Part shown: one piece after another, positions 1-9,043 of the stretch
Position numbering within the stretch: position 1 is the stretch's first letter
Layout: every line of letters starts with the position of its first letter
Assembly: GCA_021413965.1 (NCBI GenBank)
Contig: JAIOPI010000018.1
Location: forward strand, 111,514 to 175,513
Direction: 5' to 3'
DNA: 64,000 nt
DNA from: Lentisphaerota bacterium
GTDB lineage: Bacteria; Verrucomicrobiota; Kiritimatiellia; UBA8416; JAIOPI01
Notes under the pieces: model-generated
Database searches by the model: none
Seen by the model: the letters and a program-made list of their open reading frames with translations, nothing else
What the model was told of the DNA's origin: nothing
Translations under genes and position numbers: made by a program

Positions 1-1
1 G

Positions 2-271
2 GTCACCAGCAACGTGCCGGGGATGCGCAACTACTTCACACGGGACGACCTGCTGCGGCGCGCGTACGTGGAGAACGCGCAGGTCAATCCGTCCATTCCG
101 ACGGAGGTCATCCCGCCGCTGCTGCCGAAGTCGCGGCCGGTGCACGAGTTTGTGAAGGTGGACATCTTCCTGCCCGGATGCCCGCCCCACGCGGATCTGA
201 TTTTCAAAACCGTGGCGGACCTGCTGGAGGGCCGCCTGCCCGATTCCACCCAGAAGGCCCGCTTCGGCTGA
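2..271 (+). CDS. hoxY: NAD-reducing [NiFe] hydrogenase small subunit (HoxY-like), 3' fragment cut by window edge
   Basis: Open frame from the window edge (VTSNVPGMRNYF...VDIFLPGCPPHADLIFKTVADLL); GCPP cluster-ligand motif typical of NuoB/HoxY; 16 nt upstream of hoxH. Confidence 0.8.
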   Translation, partial: VTSNVPGMRNYFTRDDLLRRAYVENAQVNPSIPTEVIPPLLPKSRPVHEFVKVDIFLPGCPPHADLIFKTVADLLEGRLPDSTQKARFG

Positions 272-287
272 CCGGCGAGGTACAATC

Positions 288-1712
288 ATGGCGAAGCATA
301 TTATCATCGATCCCGTCACCCGCATTGAAGGCCACTCGAAGATCACCATCTTCCTGAACGATCAGGGCAAGGTGGAGAACGCGCAGTTTCACGTGACGCA
401 GTTCCGCGGCTTCGAGAAGTTCGTGGAGGGGCGTCCCTTCCAGGAGATGCCGTCGCTGACGGCGCGCACCTGTGGCATCTGCCCGGTCAGCCACTTGATG
501 GCGGCGTCGAAGGCGTGCGACGACATCATGGCCGTGCGCATTCCAGCCACGGCGGCGAAGCTGCGGCGGGTGCTCAACCTGGCGCAGATGGTGCAGTCGC
601 ATGCGCTGAGCTTCTTTCACCTCAGTTCCCCCGATTTCCTGCTGGGGATGGACTCGGATCCGGTGGCGCGCAACATCCTGGGGGTGGCGGCCAAGTTTCC
701 GGAGCTGGCCCAGGACGGCATTTGGTTGCGGAAGTTCGGCCAGCAGGTGATTGAGCGGATGACCGGCAAGCGGGTGCATCCGGCCTGGGTGGTTCCGGGC
801 GGCGTCAGCAAGCCGCTGAGCGCGGAGGTCCGCGACCAGATACTCGCCGACGTCCCGAAGGCGCTCACCATCGCGCGCCGGACGCTGGAGTGGTTCAAGC
901 CGGCCATCAAGAAGTTCGAGGAGGAGATCAGCACCTTCGCCAACTTCCCGAGCCTGTTTCTCGGCCTGGTGACGCCGGACGGTTCGCTGGAGCACTACGA
1001 CGGGTTCATGCGCATCGTGGACTCCAATCGCAAGATCATCGCCGACAAGCTGGAGTCGAGCGCCTACGCGCATCACATCGGGGAAGCGGTGGAGCCGTTC
1101 AGCTACCTGAAGTCGCCCTTCTTCAAGCCGCTGGGCTATCCCGGTGGCATGTATCGCGTGGGGCCGCTCGCGCGCCTGAACGTTTGCGACCGCTGCGGCA
1201 CGCCGCTGGCGGACCGGGAACTGGCGGAGTTCCGCAAGCTGCAGGAGGGGGCCGTGCTCAGCTCCTTCCATTACCACTATGCCCGGCTGATCGAGATCGT
1301 CTACGGCATTGAGCGCCTGTCGGAGCTGCTGGGGTCGTCGGACATCCTCAGCACGCAGGTGCGCGCGGTGGCGAATCCGAACAAGTCCGAGGGCGTGGGC
1401 GTGTCGGAGGCGCCGCGCGGGACGCTGATTCACCACTACCGCATCGATCCGGACGGGCTGGTGACCTGGGCGAACCTGATCATCGCGACGGGGCACAACA
1501 ACCTGGCGATGAATCGCGGCATCACGCAGGCTGCCAAGCATTTCGTCACCGGGAAGAAGATTGCCGAAGGCGCGCTGAACCGGGTCGAGGCGGTCATCCG
1601 CTGCTACGATCCGTGTCTGAGTTGCTCGACGCACGCCCTTGGCCAGATGCCCCTGCAGGTGCAGCTGCGGGACGTCGAGGGAACCGTGCTTGACGAACAA
1701 CTTCGAGAGTGA
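288..1712 (+). CDS. hoxH: [NiFe] hydrogenase large subunit (HoxH-like, group 3)
   Basis: [10 protein letters not shown] (L1) and DPCLSCSTH (L2) Ni-ligand motifs, with a C-terminal extension after the L2 His consistent with protease processing. Confidence 0.93.
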   Translation: MAKHIIIDPVTRIEGHSKITIFLNDQGKVENAQFHVTQFRGFEKFVEGRPFQEMPSLTARTCGICPVSHLMAASKACDDIMAVRIPATAAKLRRVLNLAQMVQSHALSFFHLSSPDFLLGMDSDPVARNILGVAAKFPELAQDGIWLRKFGQQVIERMTGKRVHPAWVVPGGVSKPLSAEVRDQILADVPKALTIARRTLEWFKPAIKKFEEEISTFANFPSLFLGLVTPDGSLEHYDGFMRIVDSNRKIIADKLESSAYAHHIGEAVEPFSYLKSPFFKPLGYPGGMYRVGPLARLNVCDRCGTPLADRELAEFRKLQEGAVLSSFHYHYARLIEIVYGIERLSELLGSSDILSTQVRAVANPNKSEGVGVSEAPRGTLIHHYRIDPDGLVTWANLIIATGHNNLAMNRGITQAAKHFVTGKKIAEGALNRVEAVIRCYDPCLSCSTHALGQMPLQVQLRDVEGTVLDEQLRE

Positions 1713-2187
1713 CACGACCTGCGCCACGCCATTCCTCGTGATTGGCTGGGGCAACGTGTTGCGCGGCGACGACGCCGCCGGGCGTCGTGTCGCCGAAGCG
1801 GTGGCGGCTTGGACGCGCCACGATGTCACGGCGCTGCCCGTTCACCAGTTGACCCCTGAACTTGCCGACACGCTGGCGGATGCGCGGCGTGTCGTGTTTG
1901 TTGATGCGTATGCAGCGGCCGGGACCGGCGCACCGGTGCGGGTGGAGCACTTGACCGCCGCGCCGGTGGGGCCCGGTGGGACGGTCGGGCATCACGGCGA
2001 TCCGGCGCACCTGCTCCAATTGGCTGGCCAGCTTTACGGCAACGTGCCGGATGCGTGGCTGATTGGTATTCCCGCCTTCAATTTTGCCCTGGGCGAGACC
2101 CTCTCGCCCGAAACCGCGCGCGGGGTGGCGGATGCGATGCAGCAGGTGGAACGCCTGCTGGCCGGCACGCTGCGCACCACGATTTGA
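1690..2187 (+). CDS. hoxW: hydrogenase maturation protease (HoxW/HyaD-like)
   Basis: FLVIGWGNVLRGDDAAGRRVAEAV N-terminal motif of M52 hydrogenase proteases; TTG start overlapping the hoxH 3' end is the likely start. Confidence 0.82.
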   Translation: MTNNFESDTTCATPFLVIGWGNVLRGDDAAGRRVAEAVAAWTRHDVTALPVHQLTPELADTLADARRVVFVDAYAAAGTGAPVRVEHLTAAPVGPGGTVGHHGDPAHLLQLAGQLYGNVPDAWLIGIPAFNFALGETLSPETARGVADAMQQVERLLAGTLRTTI

Positions 2188-2312
2188 TCATCACGTTCTG
2201 AAGGGAAGGAACCGAGCCGCGGACGCCGCGGCCTACCGAGCACGATGGCACCGGCGAGCGATCCCGCGCGCCGGTGACCCTGCGACAAGCCGCACGCCAG
2301 AGGAGGAGCGCC

Positions 2313-2840
2313 ATGCTTACCGAAGCGGACAGCCGGCCGTTGACGCGCGAGGTTGTGGATGCCGTGATTGCACGCCATCCCGACCGCACCGGGGATGTGC
2401 TGGGTATCCTTGAGGAATTGCAGGAGGCCCATCCGCTGAAGTACCTCCCGCAAGCCACCCTGGAACTGGTGGCCAGCCTCACGGGCGTGGCACGCGCCCA
2501 GGTCTTCAGCGTCGTCACGTTCTACGCCTTCTTCAACCTCAAGCCGCAGGGGCGGCACACGGTCACCGTCTGCCGCGGCACGGCCTGCCATACGCGCGGC
2601 TCGAAGGCCCTGCTGACGACCCTCGAACATGCCGCAGGCGTCCAGCACGTGGAGGACGAGGATGGGACGGCGACGTCGTTCACCACGCCGGATCATCACC
2701 TGACGGTGCGTACGGTGGCGTGTTTTGGCCAGTGTGCGCTGGCCCCGGTGGTGACGGTGGATCACGCCATTTATGGGCGAGTGACCGACCACAAGCTGCG
2801 CAAGCTGGTGGCGGCGCTGGAAGAGCGAGGCGGGGCATGA
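2313..2840 (+). CDS. hoxE: NuoE/HoxE-like [2Fe-2S] subunit (24 kDa thioredoxin-like)
   Basis: TVCRGTACHTRGSKALL and ACFGQCALAPVV 2Fe-2S motifs; operon context. Confidence 0.88.
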   Translation: MLTEADSRPLTREVVDAVIARHPDRTGDVLGILEELQEAHPLKYLPQATLELVASLTGVARAQVFSVVTFYAFFNLKPQGRHTVTVCRGTACHTRGSKALLTTLEHAAGVQHVEDEDGTATSFTTPDHHLTVRTVACFGQCALAPVVTVDHAIYGRVTDHKLRKLVAALEERGGA

Positions 2841-5800
2841 AGATTCATGATCTGGATGGGCTGCACGACATTCGCCGCACGGGCATGATGAAACTGCTTC
2901 CCGGCAAGCCGCGCATTGCGGTGGGGATGGGAACGTGCGGCATGGGCAACGGCGCGCAGGGGATCCGGGCGGCGTTCGAGGCGGCGCTGCGCGAGCAGGG
3001 CGTGGACGCGCAGCTTACGTCGGTGGGGTGCTTCGGGTATTGCGCGGCGGAGCCGCTCGTGAACGTGCACGTGCCGGGGCAGCCGCTGGTGGTGCTGGGG
3101 CAGCTGACCGAAGAGGACGTGGCGGGGGTTGTGGCGGAGATTGCGGCGCGCCGGGCGCCGGTGGCGAAGGCGCTGTGCAAGATCGAAGAGTGGGACCACC
3201 TTACGGGACACGTCATGTACGGGCGCGGCCTGGCCGGCGTGCCAAACTGGAACGAGATTCCCTTTTTCAAGGGGCAGAAGAAGGTGGTGCTGCGCAACTG
3301 CGGCCTGATCAATCCCGATGACATCGAGGAATACATTGCCGTCGGCGGCTACCACGCGCTCTACCAGGCGACGCAGAAGGCCCACGCCAATGAGATCATC
3401 GAGGAGGTGCGGAAGTCGAAGCTGCGGGGGCGGGGTGGGGCGGGCTATCCGACGGGCGTGAAATGGGGGCTGTTGCAGAAGGCGGTGGGCGAGCCGAAGT
3501 ACGTCATCTGCAATGCGGACGAGGGCGATCCCGGCGCGTTCATGAACCGCAACGAGATCGAGAGCGATCCGCACATGCTCATCGAAGGCATGCTGATCGG
3601 CGCCTTCGCCATGGGCGCTTCCGAGGGCATTGTTTACCTGCGCGCGGAGTATCCGCTGGCAGTTCAGCGGCTGCGCCATGCGGTGGCCGAGGCGCGCGAG
3701 TTCGGGCTCATCGGCGATCATGTGCTCGGGACGAATTTTGCCTTCGACATCCAACTGGTGGAGGGCGCGGGGGCGTTTGTGTGCGGCGAGGAGACGGCCA
3801 TGATCGCGTCCCTCGAGGGGCGCGCCGGCCGGCCCCGGCCGCGGCCGCCCTTCCCGGCCCAGCGGGGGCTGTGGAACCAGCCCACCAACATCAACAATGT
3901 CGAAACCTGGTGCAACATCCCGGTCATCATCGCCCGCGGCGGGGCGTGGTTCGCGGAAATCGGAACCGCCACCAGCCCGGGGACGAAAGTCTTCTCGCTC
4001 GTCGGCAAGATTCAGAACACGGGGCTGGTGGAAATGCCGCTCGGCACGTCGCTGAGCACCGTCGTGTACGACATCGGGCAGGGGAGTCCGGCGGGCAAGC
4101 GCGTGAAGGCCGTGCAGACCGGCGGCCCGTCCGGCGGTTGCATTCCGGCCGAGCATTTCGACGTGGCGATGGACTACGAATCGCTGGCCCAACTGGGCGC
4201 CATCATGGGGTCGGGCGGCATGGTCGTGATGGACGAAGACAACTGCATGGTCGACGTGGCGCGGTATTTCATTGAGTTCACGCATGCTGAATCCTGCGGC
4301 AAGTGCGTGCCCTGCCGGGCGGGGCTTGATCAGGCCCTGCGGCTCCTGCGCAAGGTGACGGATGGGCAGGCGGAGGAGGCGGATCTCCAGACGCTCGAGG
4401 ACCTGGTGCAGATGATCAAGGTGATGTCCTTGTGCGGGCTGGGCCAGACGGCGCCCAACCCGGTGCTGACGACGCTGCGCTACTTCCGGCGGGAGTATGA
4501 GGAGCATCTGCGGGCGCATCGCTGCCGCGCGGGAGTTTGCGAGAAACTGTACCTGTCGCCGTGCGAGAACAGCTGCCCCTTGCACATGCGGATTCCGGGA
4601 TTCCTGGAACTGTTCAAGAGCGGGCGCGCGGCCGAGGCGGCCGAACTCATCTGGCTCGACAACCCGCTGCCCGGCTCGACGGGCCGGATCTGCCAGCATC
4701 CCTGCCAGAGCCAATGCCGGCGCGGGGCGGTGGATGCGCCGGTCAATATGCGTGAGGTGCATCGCTTCATTTCGGATCAGGTGTTCGCGGGGCCGCTACT
4801 CGCGGAGGTCCAGCGCCGGCTGGCCGGGCGGCGGCAGGCGGCGACGGGCAAGCGCGTGGCGGTGGTGGGCGCCGGGCCGTCGGGGCTGACGGCCGCGTAC
4901 TATCTGGCCTTGCTGGGACATACGGTCACGGTGTTCGAGGCGCGCGAAGAGGCCGGGGGGATGCTGCGGTATTCGCTGCCGCCATACCGGCTGCCGCGGG
5001 CGCTGCTGCGCCAGGAGGTCGCCGTCATCGAATCGCTGGGGGTGGCGTTTCGCTTCAACCAGAAGCTGGGGGCGGGGGTGTCGCTCGACGTGCTGGAGGC
5101 CGAATACGACGCGGTGTTCCTGGCGACGGGCACGTGGCGGGAAGTCAGCGCGGGCATCACGGGTGAGGATGTGCCTGGGGTGTGGCATGCGATCCGCTTT
5201 CTGGAGCAGGTGGCGCGCGAGGCGCCGACCCACATGGGCAAGCGCGTGGTGGTGATCGGTGGCGGCAACGCGGCCGTGGATTCGGCGCGCACGGCGCTGC
5301 GGCTGGGGGCGGACGTGACCATCGCCTATCGCCGCGCGCGGGCGGACATGCCGGCGATCGTCGAGGAAGTGGACGATGCCGAGGCCGAAGGCGTGAAATT
5401 GGAGTTCCTGGCGTCACCGCAGCGCGTGGTCTGCGACAAGCGCGGCCGCATCACCGGCCTGGAGTTGCGCCGGACCCGGCTGGGGGACTACGACCTGTCG
5501 GGGCGCCGGATGCCGGTGTCGACCGGGGAACTGTATGTGCTTCCGTGCGATGCGATCATCATGGCGATCGGGGAGACGCCCGATGCCGAGCCGTTGCGGC
5601 GGGCAGGCATCCAGGTCCGTGAGAACGACACGGCGGCTGCGGATTGGGTCACGTTCGAGACGAACCGGCCGCGGGTGTTTGCGGGCGGGGATCTCGTGAC
5701 GGGCTCCTCCAACGTGTCCGCGACCATGTCTACCGGCAAGGACGCTGCGCGGGCCATCGACCGCATGCTGACGGGCGGGGATCGCTTCGCGGACGTGCTG

Positions 5801-5983
5801 GGGCGGTTTGACGTGGCGACGGTGGTGCCGGCCGAGCCGGAGGGCGGGGCGCGCCGGGAGGGGCGCAAGATCCCGGCGGCCAAACGGCGCGGGGATTTCG
5901 AAGAAGTCGTGCAGGCCTTTACCGGGGCGCAGGCGGGTGCCGAGTGCCAGCGGTGCCTGCGGTGCGATGTGCGAGGGGCATAG
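2837..5983 (+). CDS. HoxF/NuoF-like FMN/NADH subunit fused to a GltD/NfnB-like FAD-NAD(P)H oxidoreductase
   Basis: GRGGAGYPTGVKW, CNADEGDPGAF, GAFVCGEETA and SCGKCVPCR (NuoF) followed in one frame by CENSCPLHMRIPGF, VAVVGAGPSGLTAAYYLA (FAD) and VVVIGGGNAAVDSARTALRLGA (NAD(P)); ATGA overlap with hoxE stop. Confidence 0.92.
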   Translation: MKIHDLDGLHDIRRTGMMKLLPGKPRIAVGMGTCGMGNGAQGIRAAFEAALREQGVDAQLTSVGCFGYCAAEPLVNVHVPGQPLVVLGQLTEEDVAGVVAEIAARRAPVAKALCKIEEWDHLTGHVMYGRGLAGVPNWNEIPFFKGQKKVVLRNCGLINPDDIEEYIAVGGYHALYQATQKAHANEIIEEVRKSKLRGRGGAGYPTGVKWGLLQKAVGEPKYVICNADEGDPGAFMNRNEIESDPHMLIEGMLIGAFAMGASEGIVYLRAEYPLAVQRLRHAVAEAREFGLIGDHVLGTNFAFDIQLVEGAGAFVCGEETAMIASLEGRAGRPRPRPPFPAQRGLWNQPTNINNVETWCNIPVIIARGGAWFAEIGTATSPGTKVFSLVGKIQNTGLVEMPLGTSLSTVVYDIGQGSPAGKRVKAVQTGGPSGGCIPAEHFDVAMDYESLAQLGAIMGSGGMVVMDEDNCMVDVARYFIEFTHAESCGKCVPCRAGLDQALRLLRKVTDGQAEEADLQTLEDLVQMIKVMSLCGLGQTAPNPVLTTLRYFRREYEEHLRAHRCRAGVCEKLYLSPCENSCPLHMRIPGFLELFKSGRAAEAAELIWLDNPLPGSTGRICQHPCQSQCRRGAVDAPVNMREVHRFISDQVFAGPLLAEVQRRLAGRRQAATGKRVAVVGAGPSGLTAAYYLALLGHTVTVFEAREEAGGMLRYSLPPYRLPRALLRQEVAVIESLGVAFRFNQKLGAGVSLDVLEAEYDAVFLATGTWREVSAGITGEDVPGVWHAIRFLEQVAREAPTHMGKRVVVIGGGNAAVDSARTALRLGADVTIAYRRARADMPAIVEEVDDAEAEGVKLEFLASPQRVVCDKRGRITGLELRRTRLGDYDLSGRRMPVSTGELYVLPCDAIIMAIGETPDAEPLRRAGIQVRENDTAAADWVTFETNRPRVFAGGDLVTGSSNVSATMSTGKDAARAIDRMLTGGDRFADVLGRFDVATVVPAEPEGGARREGRKIPAAKRRGDFEEVVQAFTGAQAGAECQRCLRCDVRGA

Positions 5984-6007
5984 ATCCGGGAGATGTTGGA
6001 GGCCGCC

Positions 6008-6730
6008 ATGAAGCAGACGACCGGCAGGACGCTTGGAATCAAGATTGGCGGGGTGGAGGCTCAGGCGCGGGAAGGGGACACGATTCTGGATGTGGCCCGG
6101 GCGCTGGGCCTCTTCATTCCGACGCTGTGCACGTTCAAAGGGCTGTCGGCGGCGGGCGCCTGCCGGCTGTGCATGGTGGAGGTCCGCGGCGTGCCGCGCC
6201 TGCTGCCGGCCTGCGCCACCGCGGTGGCGGATGGGATGGACGTGACCATTGACTCGCCCAAGGTGGTTGCCTACCGCCGCCAGGTGATCGAACTGCTGCT
6301 GGCCGAGCGCAATCACATCTGTGCGGCCTGCGTGGCCAACGGCAATTGCGAGTTGCAGGAGATGGCGCTCAAGCTGGGGGTCACGCATACGCGCTATCCG
6401 TATCGGTATCCGGTGTTCAAGGTGGATGCGTCCCATGCCCGCTATGGCTTCGACGCCAATCGTTGCATCCTGTGCACCCGGTGCGTGCGGGTGTGCGAGG
6501 AGGTGGAAGGGGCGCGCACGTGGAACGTCATGGGGCGAGGCATCCGCTCCACGGTGGCCACGGACCTGCAGGAACCCTGGGGACGCTCGACGACCTGCAC
6601 GGCCTGCAGCAAGTGCATCCACGTATGCCCCACGGGCGCGCTGTTTGAGAAGGGCCGGGCGGTGGGCGAGATGCAGAAGCGGGAAAACGTCCTCCCTTAC
6701 CTGTCGAGCATGCGCAGCAGCGGGCGATAG
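6008..6730 (+). CDS. hoxU: HoxU-like diaphorase iron-sulfur subunit
   Basis: 2Fe-2S CTFKGLSAAGACRLCMVEV, NuoG-type CAACVANGNCELQ, and CILCTRCVRVC / CTACSKCIHVCP 4Fe-4S motifs. Confidence 0.88.
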   Translation: MKQTTGRTLGIKIGGVEAQAREGDTILDVARALGLFIPTLCTFKGLSAAGACRLCMVEVRGVPRLLPACATAVADGMDVTIDSPKVVAYRRQVIELLLAERNHICAACVANGNCELQEMALKLGVTHTRYPYRYPVFKVDASHARYGFDANRCILCTRCVRVCEEVEGARTWNVMGRGIRSTVATDLQEPWGRSTTCTACSKCIHVCPTGALFEKGRAVGEMQKRENVLPYLSSMRSSGR

Positions 6731-6849
6731 GGGGCATCGCTTGCCACTGCGACAGGCCAAGGGCAGCCGATCCCGCCAATGCCCATACCCGGATAGGCCA
6801 ACGTCGACCGATGTCGCGTTCGGCTCAGAGAGACGAGGAGGAGATCAAC

Positions 6850-7431
6850 ATGAGGGGAGCCCTTGCTGCGGCATCCATGCTTCTCGCAGGGATCGCGCAA
6901 TACGGCGACGCTCAACTGGTCGTCGCACCCGGAATTGATCCGCAGACCTTGCAGGCCGCGGTTGCTGTGGCTTGTCCCTACCAAGACTATGAACTCCTGT
7001 TTCAAGCCCATCAGGGCTCTCCGCAACCGGGAGCGCCCTGGCAAGACTTGACCACCGTGACCTTTGGCGGAACGAACTGCATGTATCAGCTCAACCTGGG
7101 AGACGTTCCCAGAAATGGCATCACATTTCGCGCCATGACACCGGGACCACCCGCTGTAATTGCGATTGACGAGTCCTACATTCCCTATCCGTCCGTCGAT
7201 ACACTGTCACTCGTTCTGAACAGCATGACCAATGCTCCCCCGAAGATGCGCTTCGGCATCACCGTACTTGGGAACGCTTATTCAAATCCTGTCTCATGCA
7301 GCGTGATGGCATCTCCTGCCATTGCATACTTCCGCCTGACTTCAACCAACGGCTGCCCCACGAACGCCACACTCCAATACTCAACGGACTTGCAGGCTGG
7401 CGGATGGACGACCACGATGAAGCAGGAGTGA
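6850..7431 (+). CDS. hypothetical secreted protein with lower-GC composition
   Basis: ATG with signal-like N-terminus MRGALAAASMLLAGIAQYGDAQ; composition visibly less GC-rich than neighbours; no family recognised. Confidence 0.55.
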   Translation: MRGALAAASMLLAGIAQYGDAQLVVAPGIDPQTLQAAVAVACPYQDYELLFQAHQGSPQPGAPWQDLTTVTFGGTNCMYQLNLGDVPRNGITFRAMTPGPPAVIAIDESYIPYPSVDTLSLVLNSMTNAPPKMRFGITVLGNAYSNPVSCSVMASPAIAYFRLTSTNGCPTNATLQYSTDLQAGGWTTTMKQE

Positions 7432-7433
7432 GA

Positions 7434-7491
7434 GCCGAACCAAGCACCGGAGGCGACGCGGTGCCCGCGGGCCTCAATGCTGGCGTTCGGT
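7434..7491 (+). other. candidate attC-like recombination site (imperfect stem-loop)
   Basis: GCCGAAC ... GTTCGGT outer boxes, inner GAGG/CCTC pairing and AGCA/TGCT, 58 nt, begins right after the ORF stop; motif reading only. Confidence 0.35.
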
Positions 7492-7677
7492 GTGGGGAAC
7501 ATGAATTCAGCGAATGCGGCCGCGTGCCCTGTTCCGTGAGGCGTCCTCGTCGTCGCCCTCGTCATCGACGCATGGGCCGGCCATCGAGGACGAGGAGATC
7601 GGGGGCGGAGGGACGCTGACCAGGGCAAGCCCGCTTTCCGGCTTTCGCCGCCATCGATCGGGCGGTATGCTGGGGGC

Positions 7678-8940
7678 ATGAAGATCGGGCTCAAGTACGG
7701 GACGGGGGATCTCAGCGTCGAGATACCGTCGGAGCGGGTGACCGTGATCCGTCCGGCGCACCAGCCGGGGCTGGCGGATGAGGCGCAGGCGTTCCAGGAG
7801 GCCGTGCGCCGCCCGATCGGGTCAAAGCCGCTTCGGGATCTCGTTGCGGCGGGCGAGCGGGTGGCCGTGGTCATTCCCGACCTGACGCGCCCCCTGCCGA
7901 GCGACCGCCTGCTGCGCTGGCTCTTTGCTGAACTGAACCACGTCCGCCCCGAGCACGTTACCATCATCAATGGCACCGGGACGCATCGGGGGAACACGGC
8001 GGCGGAACTGGAGCGCATGGTGGGGCCGGACATCCTGGCTCGCTATCGCGTGGTGAATCACGTGGCGACGGATCCGCAGCGCTTGCGGGTCGTGGGGACG
8101 CGGGCGTCCGGCAAGCCCATCGCGTTCAACCGGGACTATGTCGAAGCCGACCGGCGCATCGTGCTGGGGTTCATCGAACCGCACTTCATGGCGGGGTTTT
8201 CGGGCGGTTACAAGGGCGTGATGCCGGGCATCGCGGACCTGGATACGATTCTGGAGTATCATGGGGCGCGCATCGTGGGTGATCCGCGCAGCAACTGGGG
8301 CGAGTTGTCGGGCAACCCGACCCAGGACTACGTCAGGCACCACGGGGCGCTGTTGCCCGTGGATTTTCTGATCAACGTGACGCTGAACGCCCGCCGGGAG
8401 ATCACCGCGTACTTCTGCGGCGACGTGTTGCAGGCGCACAACGCCGGGTGCGCGGTGGCAAAGCGTACGGCGATGGCGGGCTTCGATGCGCCATTTCCGA
8501 TCGTGGTGACGACCAACTCCGGCTATCCGCTGGACTTGAACCTGTACCAGACGGTGAAAGGGCTGTCGGCGGCGGCCAAGATCGTCAGCCAAGGCGGGTT
8601 GATCTTGTGCGCGTCGCGCTGCAACGACGGGTTCCCCGAGCACGGCAATTTCAAGCGCCTGCTGCTGGAAAGCCGCGGGCCGCAGCCCCTGCTGGATACC
8701 ATCCATGCGCCGGGCTTTTCGCTGTTCGACCAGTGGGAAGCCCAGTTGCTGGCGATCATTCAGCTCAAGGCGCGCATCGGACTGCACAGTGAGCTGCCGG
8801 ACGACGACGTTCGCCGCGCGCACCTGATGCCCACCCACGACCTGTCGCGGGCCCTCCGCGATGAACTGGCCCGCACCGGTCCGGAGGCGGCGATTGCCGT
8901 GCTGCCCGAGGGGCCGATGTCGATCCCGTATCTGCGGTAG
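7678..8940 (+). CDS. larA: LarA-like nickel-dependent 2-hydroxyacid racemase (DUF2088 family)
   Basis: TGTHRGN and EPHFMAGFSGGYKGVMPGIADLDTILEYH: His-10-Lys-16-His spacing equals LarA H174/K184/H200. Confidence 0.85.
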   Translation: MKIGLKYGTGDLSVEIPSERVTVIRPAHQPGLADEAQAFQEAVRRPIGSKPLRDLVAAGERVAVVIPDLTRPLPSDRLLRWLFAELNHVRPEHVTIINGTGTHRGNTAAELERMVGPDILARYRVVNHVATDPQRLRVVGTRASGKPIAFNRDYVEADRRIVLGFIEPHFMAGFSGGYKGVMPGIADLDTILEYHGARIVGDPRSNWGELSGNPTQDYVRHHGALLPVDFLINVTLNARREITAYFCGDVLQAHNAGCAVAKRTAMAGFDAPFPIVVTTNSGYPLDLNLYQTVKGLSAAAKIVSQGGLILCASRCNDGFPEHGNFKRLLLESRGPQPLLDTIHAPGFSLFDQWEAQLLAIIQLKARIGLHSELPDDDVRRAHLMPTHDLSRALRDELARTGPEAAIAVLPEGPMSIPYLR

Positions 8941-9043
8941 GACGTGCGTGTCACGGCGTCGGCGGTTTGCGCCGGCCCTGCCTCTGCCTGGCGGCATCCC
9001 TCTCCATGGGAGGGGGAACCGACGACGTGCCGGCGGGGACGGG

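Noticed and set aside
204-1829. 541-aa minus-strand ORF
   Set aside because: Antisense to hoxH; His/Arg/Gln-rich translation typical of the reverse frame of a high-GC gene
2771-4762. 663-aa minus-strand ORF
   Set aside because: Antisense shadow of the hoxF fusion gene; low-complexity H/R/A/P composition
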